From Candidatus Hydrogenedentota bacterium (GTDB lineage: Bacteria; Hydrogenedentota; Hydrogenedentia; Hydrogenedentales; CAITNO01), in contig JAGPFE010000017.1 of NCBI GenBank assembly GCA_018056705.1, positions 1-62,051 on the forward strand: a stretch of 62,051 bases of DNA, given 5' to 3'. A model generated the notes under the pieces. That model was not told the DNA's origin. It searched no databases and was given only the letters and a program-made list of their open reading frames with translations. How positions within the stretch are numbered: position 1 is the first letter of the stretch; each line of letters starts with the position of its first letter. A program made the position numbers and the translations under genes. Of the stretch, positions 8,290-17,756 are shown one piece after another.

Positions 8290-10002
8290 ATGAAGCAGAC
8301 CGGACCACAGAACCGTATGAAAAATATTGCGGTGGCGACGCTCGGTCTCCCGGTATGGCTGGCGCTGGTGGGACTCCTCGCGGGATGCGGGGGACCGGCC
8401 ACGTCATCCGCCAGTGGCGCCGCGTCCTCGCCCATCCAGGAGTACATGCCCGACGCGCCGCCCGAGCGGGGGGACTGGCTGCGCCTGCGCCTGCCCGCCG
8501 AGATGCCTCACCTCAACCCGCTGACCAGTTCCGACGCGTACGCCGACGAGATCCTCGCGTGGATATTTGATCCCCTGCTGGACCGGGATCCGCGGACCCT
8601 CGAAATGCGTCCCTGGCTCGCCTCGTCCTGGGAAATCTCGGATGACCATCTCCAGTACGTGTTTCACCTGCGCCCGGGCGTGGTGTTTTCCGACGGCCAT
8701 CCCCTGACGGCCGAGGATGTCAAGTTTACCTTCGACATGATCCGTTCGCCCCAGGTGGACGCCCCCCAGTTGCGTAATTATTTCGTGGATATCACCTCGG
8801 TGGACGTGCTGGACGAGCACACGGTGCGGTTTACCTGCGACAAGCCCTATTACCGTCACCTGGTGATGATCGGCGGCATGTACATTATCCCGAAGCATGT
8901 CTACGGCGAGGGCGACTTCAACAGGCATCCGGCCAATCGCGCGCCCGTCGGGTCGGGGCCGTACCGGCTGGAGCACTGGAAAACGGGGCAGGAACTGGTC
9001 CTCGTCCGGAACGACCGGTGGTGGGGCCCGGAATCGACCCGGAACCGGCCCTATTTCGACCGGATCGTCTACACGATTCTCACCGAGGACAACAGCGCTT
9101 TCCTGCTGCTGGCCCGGGGCGATCTCGACGCCATGGCCCTGCGTCCGGACATCTGGGAACGCCGCGCGGCCACGCCCCGGTTTACCGAGCGCTTCAACCG
9201 GTTCGCCTATGATCGTCCCGCGTACAACTACATCGGGTGGAACCTGCGGGATCCCCGTTTCGCCGACCGTCGCGTGCGTCGGGCCCTTGCCATGCTCATG
9301 GACCGCGAGGCCATCCGTGACGGTATATACAAGGGACTGGCCACGATCGTGACCTCGGGCTTCATGCCGGGCACGCCGGAGTTTAATCCGAACGTTAGGC
9401 CCGTGCCCTACGATCCCGCGGGTGCCCGGAAGCTGCTGGCCGAGGCCGGATGGCGGGACAGCAACGGGGACGGCCTGCTCGACCGCGAGGGCCTCACCCT
9501 GAAATTCGAGGTGGCCACCACCAATCAGAATCCCCTGGCTGAACAGATCCTCACCCTCTACAAGGAAGCCCTTGCCAGGGAGGGTATCGAACTGGTCATC
9601 CGTCCCATGGAATGGGCATCGCTACTGGACCGGGTGGACAAGCGGGAATTCGAAGCCGTGCTCATGGGCTGGCAGATGCCTCCCGATCCCGATCCCTACC
9701 AGGTGTGGCATTCGTCCCAGGCTGAAGCGGGATCCAACTACGTGGGCTTCGTCAACGGAGAGGCGGACCGGCTCATTGTTGACGCCCGGGCATGTTTCGA
9801 CCGGAACGAACGGATCCGCATGTACCACAGGTTCCAGGAAATTCTGGACGAGGAACAGCCTTACCTCTTCCTGATCGCGCCCAAGGCTCTCCTGGCCGTG
9901 GACCGGCGGATCTATGGCATCCGGACCTATCCCTTCGGCATGGACCAGCGGGAGTGGTTCGTGCCCCGGTCCCTGCAGCGATTCGGTCTGACAAACCCCT
10001 GA
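8290..10002 (+). CDS. Extracellular solute-binding lipoprotein, family 5 (SBP_bac_5)
   Basis: Periplasmic or lipid-anchored substrate receptor of a peptide/opine/nickel-type ABC transporter. A signal sequence ends in the lipobox LLAGC (Cys33). The mature part shows family 5 features: YVFHLRPGVVFSDGHPLTAEDV, then VGSGPYRL, then ALAMLMDREAI. The length (570 residues) is typical. No permease or ATPase gene follows; the neighbours downstream are repeats and a tRNA, so the rest of the transporter lies elsewhere or this is an orphan receptor. The start is ambiguous: TTG at 8266 would overlap the previous stop, ATG 8290 is used here, and ATG 8317 would still keep the signal peptide. The ligand cannot be read from sequence; neighbours hint at a glycan or amino-sugar peptide. 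Confidence 0.9.
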   Translation: MKQTGPQNRMKNIAVATLGLPVWLALVGLLAGCGGPATSSASGAASSPIQEYMPDAPPERGDWLRLRLPAEMPHLNPLTSSDAYADEILAWIFDPLLDRDPRTLEMRPWLASSWEISDDHLQYVFHLRPGVVFSDGHPLTAEDVKFTFDMIRSPQVDAPQLRNYFVDITSVDVLDEHTVRFTCDKPYYRHLVMIGGMYIIPKHVYGEGDFNRHPANRAPVGSGPYRLEHWKTGQELVLVRNDRWWGPESTRNRPYFDRIVYTILTEDNSAFLLLARGDLDAMALRPDIWERRAATPRFTERFNRFAYDRPAYNYIGWNLRDPRFADRRVRRALAMLMDREAIRDGIYKGLATIVTSGFMPGTPEFNPNVRPVPYDPAGARKLLAEAGWRDSNGDGLLDREGLTLKFEVATTNQNPLAEQILTLYKEALAREGIELVIRPMEWASLLDRVDKREFEAVLMGWQMPPDPDPYQVWHSSQAEAGSNYVGFVNGEADRLIVDARACFDRNERIRMYHRFQEILDEEQPYLFLIAPKALLAVDRRIYGIRTYPFGMDQREWFVPRSLQRFGLTNP

Positions 10003-10509
10003 TCCGGAACCAGCCGCCGCGCTAGGCGGTAAGAACGCCCAGTGGGTGTCGCGCTTTTCGTAGAGGGTGGGTCTCAGTCCTTTCAAGGAATATGGCGAGA
10101 TGGTGGTTGGCCCCCATTGCTCCCATGTAAGTAGTTTCTGTCATTTCGACGAACGAAGTGAGGAGAAATCTTATCGGGTTTACAGAGTGAACAAGATTTC
10201 TCGCTTCGCTCGAAATGACAATATGCCGGTCTTGATAACAACGATTCGAGGGACAGTGCTTCAGGAGACAACGCTTTGAAAAAAAACGTTGATTGAATCA
10301 ACAACGTTTTGATCCAGAGAACAGTCCATAACACTCCGGAGAAGTCTCTGAACTCCACAGTACTCCCGGTATTTTGAGTAATCCTGTACAAAAGAACGTC
10401 GCGACTTGAACTCAAAGTGGCATACACGCGATAGGGGGGCAGGTTGGCCCGGCGGCTGCAAAAAATGGTACGATAACGCCACGGCAGGTCCTGCCGCGAA
10501 ACGCCGACG
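10003..10509. other. Repeat-bearing intergenic region before tRNA-Pro
   Basis: There is no gene here. A small GC hairpin (CCGCC/GGCGG, about 10013-10028) follows the binding-protein stop but lacks a T-run. An inverted-repeat element occupies 10139-10220. An imperfect A/T-rich dyad (AACGTTGATT with AATCAACAACGTT) lies at about 10285-10308. A GGCAGG/CCTGCC palindrome (10483-10496) sits just before the tRNA. No clear tRNA promoter was found; TACGAT near 10470 is a weak candidate -10. Confidence 0.6.
10139..10220. repeat. Inverted-repeat element, short copy (MITE/REP-like, 82 bp)
   Basis: The left arm TGTCATTTCGACGAACGAAG continues into TGAGGAGAAATCTT. The right arm AAGATTTCTCGCTTCGCTCG continues into AAATGACA. 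They are near-perfect inverse copies around a centre of about 20 bp, so transcripts would fold into one long hairpin. The arms match the element at 325-499 and the remnant at 50489-50515. There is no coding capacity. Confidence 0.85.
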
Positions 10510-10587
10510 CGGGGAGTAGCGCAGTCCGGTTAGCGCGCCTGCTTTGGGAGCAGGAGGCCGCGGGTTCGAATCCCGCCTCCCCGACCA
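10510..10587 (+). tRNA. tRNA-Pro (anticodon UGG)
   Basis: A full cloverleaf is present. The acceptor CGGGGAG pairs with CTCCCCG. The D-arm is GCGC...GCGC, the anticodon stem CCTGC/GCAGG carries loop TTTGGGA (anticodon TGG), and the T-arm GCGGG-TTCGAAT-CCCGC is complete. The discriminator A is followed by an encoded CCA (10585-10587). Confidence 0.97.
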
Positions 10588-10606
10588 TCACCGGAAAACA
10601 CGCCCG

Positions 10607-11512
10607 TTGAACTGGTTTTCACGATATCCCGCCCGCTCCATCGCGGTGGTTTTTCTTCAGGGCGCGTGTTCCATGCGATGTCCGTTCTGTGCCACCGAGA
10701 CGCGGGTGGAGACCATGACACCCGACGTGCTGGTTACCTTGCTGGACGCGCTGGCCCGGGCTGGGACACAAAACCTTGTGCTGGGAGGCGGTGAGCCGGC
10801 AGAATGGCCGTGGGGCTGGCAGACCGCCTGTCACCTTGCCCGGGAACGCGGCTTCTTCGTGCAGTTGGGCACGGCGGGCGCGGCCCTGGATCCGGGTTTC
10901 GAGCGGGTGACCTGGGTGGACCGGTTCGTGTTGCCCCTCGACGGCGATACCTCCGCGCTGCATAACCGGTTCCGCCCCATGGGGTCGCGTATCGGGGTTC
11001 CACCCGACCGGGCGGCCCGGTTTTACGAGCGGATAGGGGGAACGGAACCGCCGACCGGCCATTTCGCCGTCATCATGGACCGGCTGGCCGCCCTGGCGGA
11101 CGTTGGCCGGGAAGTGACCCTCAGCACCGTGGTGAACCGTGAATCCCTGGACACCATGGACCGGCTGGCCGCGCTGGTATGCCGGATTTCCCGGTGCCTG
11201 CCCGTGCACGCCTGGCATCTTTACCGGTTCATTTCCTCTGGGCGGGGCGGTGAACGCACTGCTGACCGCTTTAGCATCGCGCATGATACCTTTGATGAGG
11301 TGGTTACCCGAACGCGCGCGTTGATTCCCGCCGTACGGATCTTCAAGCGTTCCGACATGCGCCTTTCCCGGGATGTCGACTTTTTCTGGCTCGAAGAAGG
11401 CGGTATCGTCCGCGGCCTTGATACCTGGCAACGGTGTGTCCCGGTGATGATCGGGGCCACGGATGCTTCCACGGTAATTGCCGACTGTAAGTCTTCGCGA
11501 GACGCGTCGTGA
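10607..11512 (+). CDS. Radical SAM domain protein
   Basis: Cleaves S-adenosylmethionine with a [4Fe-4S] cluster. CSMRCPFC near residue 25 gives the three cluster cysteines in C-x3-C-x2-C spacing. LGGGEPAEWP is the SAM-binding GGEP motif. At about 301 residues it is a single-domain enzyme without a SPASM cluster. The second half reads STVVNRE...HAWHLYRFISSGRGGE...FDEVV...MRLS, an order like that of viperins and related small radical SAM enzymes (NTVV, then W-x-x-x-x, then a late Asn/Ser region). That similarity is from memory and weak. I place the start at TTG 10607, since any earlier start lies inside the tRNA. No partner gene is adjacent. The substrate is unknown. Confidence 0.75.
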   Translation: MNWFSRYPARSIAVVFLQGACSMRCPFCATETRVETMTPDVLVTLLDALARAGTQNLVLGGGEPAEWPWGWQTACHLARERGFFVQLGTAGAALDPGFERVTWVDRFVLPLDGDTSALHNRFRPMGSRIGVPPDRAARFYERIGGTEPPTGHFAVIMDRLAALADVGREVTLSTVVNRESLDTMDRLAALVCRISRCLPVHAWHLYRFISSGRGGERTADRFSIAHDTFDEVVTRTRALIPAVRIFKRSDMRLSRDVDFFWLEEGGIVRGLDTWQRCVPVMIGATDASTVIADCKSSRDAS

Positions 11513-12013
11513 GCACACAAGATGTCGTGGAATCCACCGCCACTGCGTCTCGACGCGCTACCCCGGGTTGGATAACCGGTCCCATGATTTTTTCCGCGTT
11601 GATTCCGCAGTTTTCATGCCCCACGGTTACCGGGTATGCCTACGAAAGGCGGAAGTTTGATTACAGGAGAAGGTCGTTCATTTCACGGCCTCAGCCGGCC
11701 ACTCCGGCCAAGGCGATATGCCTGGTGACCCATTTTTCGACGGATGTCAGCGGAGAATTGGTTTTTATGCCGGGTGCCAGATCTGGCCATGGCCCTGTCC
11801 TTGTGGGGGAACCCCGAAGGCCTTGCTGAAATCCACTGTCGACGCAGAGTGCTCTGTCCTCGGTGGGAACCCGGTAATCGACGGCAGAGCGGCGGCGCCG
11901 GTCCGGAATCACCGCCTGTTCTGGACATGCTCCTGGTTTCCCGTGAGTGCCGGATACCCCCACGGTGTGCGTACCCGTGGGCGGGGGATCTGGCCTGGAG
12001 CATGGGCAGTTGC
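11513..12013. other. Intergenic stretch upstream of the groL promoter
   Basis: About 500 bp lie between the radical SAM stop and the groL promoter. Short frames exist (one GTG frame overlaps the preceding stop, 11509-11829), but none shows a recognisable domain or clear ribosome site. In particular, no groES is present. I see no terminator with a T-run. Confidence 0.5.
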
Positions 12014-12042
12014 TTGACAGCGGGAGTGAATTGTGGTATACT
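12014..12042 (+). promoter_or_regulatory. Sigma-70 promoter of groL
   Basis: TTGACA (12014-12019, a perfect consensus) and TATACT (12037-12042) are separated by 17 bp, a near-ideal housekeeping promoter directly ahead of the CIRCE operator. Confidence 0.9.
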
Positions 12043-12046
12043 GTTA

Positions 12047-12073
12047 TTAGCACTCGACGATGTCGAGCGCCAA
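12047..12073 (+). promoter_or_regulatory. CIRCE operator (HrcA binding site)
   Basis: TTAGCACTC - 9 bp - GAGCGCCAA. The left arm is the exact CIRCE half-site; the right arm differs from GAGTGCTAA at two positions. It covers the expected transcription start of groL, so HrcA would block initiation until heat shock titrates GroEL. hrcA is not in the window. Confidence 0.92.
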
Positions 12074-12114
12074 CACACCCGGGCGTTCCCGCTCGGGGCT
12101 TCCGAACGAAGTAA

Positions 12115-13752
<1,638 letters not shown>

Positions 13753-13771
13753 TTTCTGTCACGAAACACGG

Positions 13772-13802
13772 GGCGGTGCCTGTCCTTCGGGCGGGCACCG
13801 CC
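13772..13802. terminator. Terminator between convergent groL and the GT-C gene
   Basis: GGCGGTGCC...GGCACCGCC forms a 9-bp GC-rich stem, with an inner loop closing on TTCG. It is followed by TGGTGTTTTA on the plus strand. It fills the 57-bp gap between two converging stops, so it may serve both. Confidence 0.75.
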
Positions 13803-13809
13803 TGGTGTT

Positions 13810-16506
13810 TTATGGGAGTGGCCGCGGCGTCTCTGCCCGGTTGAGGTTGTCCAGCGCTTCCCGGTACGCCGGTTGCGATGGATTCCGTTCCAGCGCTTTT
13901 TCGTAGGCTTCTCGCGCGCCTTCCAGGTCTCCCGTGGCTTCCAGCGCCCGGCCCCGCCAGTACCAGGTATCCGGGTTATCGGGCCATTCCTGGCACAATC
14001 GCCCGGTTTCCGCCAGGGCTGCTCCCGTGTCGCCGGTTTCCAGCAGGGCCCGCGCCAGCCAGAGCCGGACGATGGGCGTGGTTTCCGCCAGCGGAGTCGC
14101 CTTTCGCAAGGCTTCGAGAGCGCGGTTCGGATCGCCCCGCTCCAGTTCCGCCAGGCCCAGCACGGCCAGCAGGGACAGCCGGTCCGCTTCGTTCCGGGCT
14201 TGCTCCAGGCCGGCGAGGGCTTTGCGCGCGGCGGCTTCAGCGTTGCCGGTAGCCAGCAGCGCCTGGGCCAGGTTTACCCGCGCGAGGGTAAACGCGGGAT
14301 CGATGATCAGGGCTTGCCGCAGGCACTGGATACCCTCTCCATGCCGCCCGGCGCTCACCAGGAGCCAGCCAAGGTTGTTCCACGCGCGCGCATGGTCCGG
14401 ATCGATCCGCAGGGTTTCCCGGTAGTACCGTTCGGCCTTTTCGACGTTGCCCGCCGTGGCCCAGGTCAGGGCCAGTTCAAAAGGATACGTTGCTGCTTTC
14501 GGATAGTCCAGGCACAATTCCCGCCAGAGTCGAACCGACAACGGGAAATTTCCTTCCTCCCGCGCCAGTCGCGCGAGGTTCTCCTTGGCCAGGCGGAAAT
14601 CTGGAGAAGCGGCAATGGCTTTCTGATACCACTTCCTGGCGGTTTCCCGGTCTCCGGCCTGCTCCGCGATCCACCCGAGGTCATTCATCGCGCGAGCGTC
14701 GCGGGGATTGAGTTCCAGGGCTCGTTCCAGCCAGATCCTGGCCTGGTCGGTCTGGCCATCCATCAGCAGGTTGGCCCCGATGTGGAAATACAGGTCCTGC
14801 CGGTAGGGCCGGGGCTGGGTGGCGGGTTCTGGCCCCAGGGCCGCTTCGAGCAGGCGGGCGGCAAGCGCGTGGTATCCCTTTTCCGCGAAGGCGTGTCCCA
14901 GCCGGAAGGGCATGTAACTGGCATACTTGAGCCGCAGCATCTGTTCCGCTTCCGGAATGGCTTTTTCGGGCTCTCCGGCAATAAGCCAGGACTCCGCGCG
15001 GGCGTAATGCCACCGGGCCATGTCGGGTTCGTAGGGAATCCAGTTCACGTGGGCCAGGGCCGTGGTGACGCAGAGCAGGAGGGCTGGCGCCAGCCGCTGG
15101 AGCGCGGGCATGTTCGGGGCTTGCCACGCGTCCACGATCCGGACCAGCCCGTATCCCGCCACCAGGAACAGTAGCGGCACCAGCGGGTGCCGCGCGCGGG
15201 CGTTCACGAAGAACGGAAGAAATGACAGGTAGTACACCAGGATAAAACTGAGCACCAGGGCCCAGATCCAGCCTGGTGGAGGCACGGTCACCGCGTCGGA
15301 AGACGAAACCCCGCTGGCCTGTCCAGTCATGGAACGTTTTTTCCGGAAGGTCGCGTCGGCCAGCAGGAGCAGCAGTCCCCCCAGAAAAGGACCGGCCACC
15401 CACGGAAATCCCGGCAGGTATTTCAGGGGGGGGTAGAAGCGTTTTTCGCCCTCCACTACCTTGTTTTCAGTGATTTCCCGGGGCGACCAGAACAGCACGG
15501 CCTTTACCATGGCCAGCCGGAGGGCTTTTCCGGGATTTTTCCGGATCCACTCCATGGCCTTTCGCGCGAAAATTTTCGAGGCTTCGGAGTGGGTTAACTT
15601 CGGGTTGCCCACTTCCTTTCCCAGGCCCCGGACGATATTGTTGTACACCCATACCGAAAACTGCCCCGTGCCTTCCAGTTCCTGGAGATAGGGGGTCCAC
15701 GAGGTGTACCCGTCGGACTCTTCACTGTTACCGATGAGCAGGTTTTCCCCGAAATAGGTGGAGATGGGCACCAGCTCGCCGGATACCATCCAGTTGCGCG
15801 CGGTCACCGGCGCGATGACCACCGCGGTTCCCACCGCGAGCGCCACCCATGCGCCGGGAACCTGTTTTAACCGTCCCTGTCGCCAGCACCACGCGGCGAT
15901 CCAGCAGGCCATGAAGGGGCCGAACAACAGGATGTTGGGACGCATGATGGCGTAGCAGCCCGTGACCAGGCCGGCAAGCAGTGCCCAGGAGATGCTCCCG
16001 GATATTGCCCATCGGCGTAACGTGAGCAGCAGGCAGGGGATAAGGAACACGAAGACCGCGGGGTCGTTGACCTCACCTTCGTAATAGATCGCCCCCCAGT
16101 ACAGGGCCAGCAGGGCCGCCGCCATGAGGCCGACCCGGCGATCCCCCGCAGCCTTGCCAAGCCGGTATACCAGCACGATGGCCAAAAGGCCCAGAATGCT
16201 GTTGAACACCCGTGGCGCGAGGTAACTGCCTCCGGTCAGCGCGTAGATCCCCGCCAGCAGCCAGGGATAACCGGGTGGACGGTAATAGGGCGTCACGTTG
16301 ATTTCTGGATCCTGGCGGTGGGGGGGAGGCGTCCAGTCCCCCGAAAGCATGGCCCGGGCCTGGTAATCCTGTACCTCCATGTCCTGCCGCAGTGCCCTGA
16401 AGTCAGGGGCCCCGGTGACTTCCCACAGGTACCAGGCGCGCAACGCCGCCCCTGCCAATAACAGTACAACCAGGTACCGGAAATCTCGTCGGTCCGGGTG
16501 GTGCAT
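13810..16506 (-). CDS. GT-C family membrane glycosyltransferase with C-terminal TPRs
   Basis: Integral membrane protein of the ArnT/PMT (GT39/GT83-like) type, which transfers sugars from polyprenyl-phosphate donors. The first TM helix (YLVVLLLAGAALRAWYL) is followed by an acidic loop with the DME/DYQA acidic region (about residues 35-45). About ten hydrophobic helices reach to about residue 460. The remainder is a run of about ten TPR-like repeats (for example KAERYYRETLRIDPDHARAWNNLGW). TPRs fused to GT-C enzymes are known in uncultured lineages, presumably for partner binding. The start is uncertain: ATG 16506 follows GGGAGG closely, and ATG 16560 would add 18 residues without a ribosome site. 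It lies downstream of a GT2 gene on the same strand. Confidence 0.85.
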   Translation of the reverse strand: MHHPDRRDFRYLVVLLLAGAALRAWYLWEVTGAPDFRALRQDMEVQDYQARAMLSGDWTPPPHRQDPEINVTPYYRPPGYPWLLAGIYALTGGSYLAPRVFNSILGLLAIVLVYRLGKAAGDRRVGLMAAALLALYWGAIYYEGEVNDPAVFVFLIPCLLLTLRRWAISGSISWALLAGLVTGCYAIMRPNILLFGPFMACWIAAWCWRQGRLKQVPGAWVALAVGTAVVIAPVTARNWMVSGELVPISTYFGENLLIGNSEESDGYTSWTPYLQELEGTGQFSVWVYNNIVRGLGKEVGNPKLTHSEASKIFARKAMEWIRKNPGKALRLAMVKAVLFWSPREITENKVVEGEKRFYPPLKYLPGFPWVAGPFLGGLLLLLADATFRKKRSMTGQASGVSSSDAVTVPPPGWIWALVLSFILVYYLSFLPFFVNARARHPLVPLLFLVAGYGLVRIVDAWQAPNMPALQRLAPALLLCVTTALAHVNWIPYEPDMARWHYARAESWLIAGEPEKAIPEAEQMLRLKYASYMPFRLGHAFAEKGYHALAARLLEAALGPEPATQPRPYRQDLYFHIGANLLMDGQTDQARIWLERALELNPRDARAMNDLGWIAEQAGDRETARKWYQKAIAASPDFRLAKENLARLAREEGNFPLSVRLWRELCLDYPKAATYPFELALTWATAGNVEKAERYYRETLRIDPDHARAWNNLGWLLVSAGRHGEGIQCLRQALIIDPAFTLARVNLAQALLATGNAEAAARKALAGLEQARNEADRLSLLAVLGLAELERGDPNRALEALRKATPLAETTPIVRLWLARALLETGDTGAALAETGRLCQEWPDNPDTWYWRGRALEATGDLEGAREAYEKALERNPSQPAYREALDNLNRAETPRPLP

Positions 16507-16655
16507 ATCCTCCCGATCTTTTCGGACAGGGTTACTATTGACGCAGTGCGCTGGTATCATGCCAGGACCGGCGGCAGCCCAGGCGTGTCAGATCAAAATT
16601 ACCTGCCGCCAGGTTCAGCATATCTATCCGAAGCGGGCGGGGGCAACCAGACGAA

Positions 16656-17654
16656 TCAGTTGGTGGGTTCTTCCTGGTCAGGGTCCAGGGCAGCCATGAA
16701 CGTTGGCCTCCCCATGGGACTCCACGCGGGCCGCCTGTGCCGATTCGCGTCCCGGTAGCCCAGGTAACGTTCATGGGTGAGCAGCCGTTCCAGCAGAGAG
16801 CCCAGTACCCGGACGTCCTGTGGTCCCTGCCGGCATACTTTCACGCGGTTGGGATGGTAAAACCCATCAATCAGCCGACGTAGACTGAACCGGTCCAGGC
16901 GATAGAGTTTCACGAACAGGGCGTGCAGGTCAGGGTCATCGTTCTTCAGCGCGTGAATATCCATGCCCCGCAGGTACATCCAGCGCCGCAGGGTATCCAG
17001 GTCGGTGCTGCGCCAGAGTAACGCGCGGGCCCGGGGGACGTGAAAGATCTGGCCGCCCTTCCGGCGGATTCGGCTGCCCAGGGCGGCAATGCTCATCGTG
17101 GCGGTAAAATACCCCCCCGGCAGGCCGCCCAGGTCGAAGTAGCGTTCTTTCAGCAGGCTGAAATTGTTGCAGCAGGCCACCGTTTCGTGACTGTGGACGT
17201 CTCCCGAGGCGTCTTTGGCTGGTTTTTCATCGGGCAGGGTCCACCGCGTGAATTTTCCTGGGCGCAGCCGGGGATGGGGGAGCGACGCGCCATAAGCAAG
17301 TCCCCACCCATCCAGGTCACGGTGGGCGGACACGTGGGCCTCTACGAAATGGGAGGAAGGGAGCATGTCGCATCCCATGCAGATCAGGCACTCTCCCCGG
17401 GCTGCCCGGGCCGCCCGATGAATCAGGTCGGGTTCCACGGTTCCCGGCACCCGGATCTGCCGCATGACCACCGAGCCCGGTATGCGCCGCTCGTCGTGGG
17501 CGGCCATGGAACGGCTGTCCAGGTCGGCCCCTATAAACACCACCTCAAACTTGCCCAATGGCCAAGTCTGTTTTTCCAGGGCGGCGCACAACGTGCCTTC
17601 CGGCCTGTCCCCCGTACCCAGGGGAATAATGACGGACGCGTCGAATTCAGCCAT
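16656..17654 (-). CDS. Glycosyltransferase family 2
   Basis: GT-A fold sugar transferase using a nucleotide-sugar donor. The N-terminus DASVIIPLGTGDRPEGTLCAAL is the GT2 nucleotide-binding strand-loop. ARGECLICMGCDM (about residues 92-104) carries the metal-binding acidic residue. LGGLPGGYF is the acceptor-side loop. There is no TM segment. I chose the start MAEFDA (17654), preceded by GGGGG; ATG 17681 would add nine residues. It is 332 residues long and followed after about 150 bp by the GT-C/TPR gene. The two probably build the same glycan (inference). The acceptor is unknown. Confidence 0.85.
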   Translation of the reverse strand: MAEFDASVIIPLGTGDRPEGTLCAALEKQTWPLGKFEVVFIGADLDSRSMAAHDERRIPGSVVMRQIRVPGTVEPDLIHRAARAARGECLICMGCDMLPSSHFVEAHVSAHRDLDGWGLAYGASLPHPRLRPGKFTRWTLPDEKPAKDASGDVHSHETVACCNNFSLLKERYFDLGGLPGGYFTATMSIAALGSRIRRKGGQIFHVPRARALLWRSTDLDTLRRWMYLRGMDIHALKNDDPDLHALFVKLYRLDRFSLRRLIDGFYHPNRVKVCRQGPQDVRVLGSLLERLLTHERYLGYRDANRHRRPAWSPMGRPTFMAALDPDQEEPTN

Positions 17655-17756
17655 GTCTGCCCCCATGTATGCCTGCGCCACGAAATGATGGCACCTTTTT
17701 ATTTTATCACAACGTAAATACGCATTAATATCACCTGCCGTACAATCCGCTTTTTT

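Noticed and set aside
10281..10308. A/T-rich dyad as a terminator
   Set aside because: Stem is imperfect (2-base bulge), GC-poor and without a following T-run of proper length on either strand. No gene stops nearby.
11509..11829. A 106-codon frame between the radical SAM gene and groL, starting with GTG
   Set aside because: It overlaps the previous stop, has no domain and no Shine-Dalgarno, and its composition is like intergenic DNA. In particular it is not groES.
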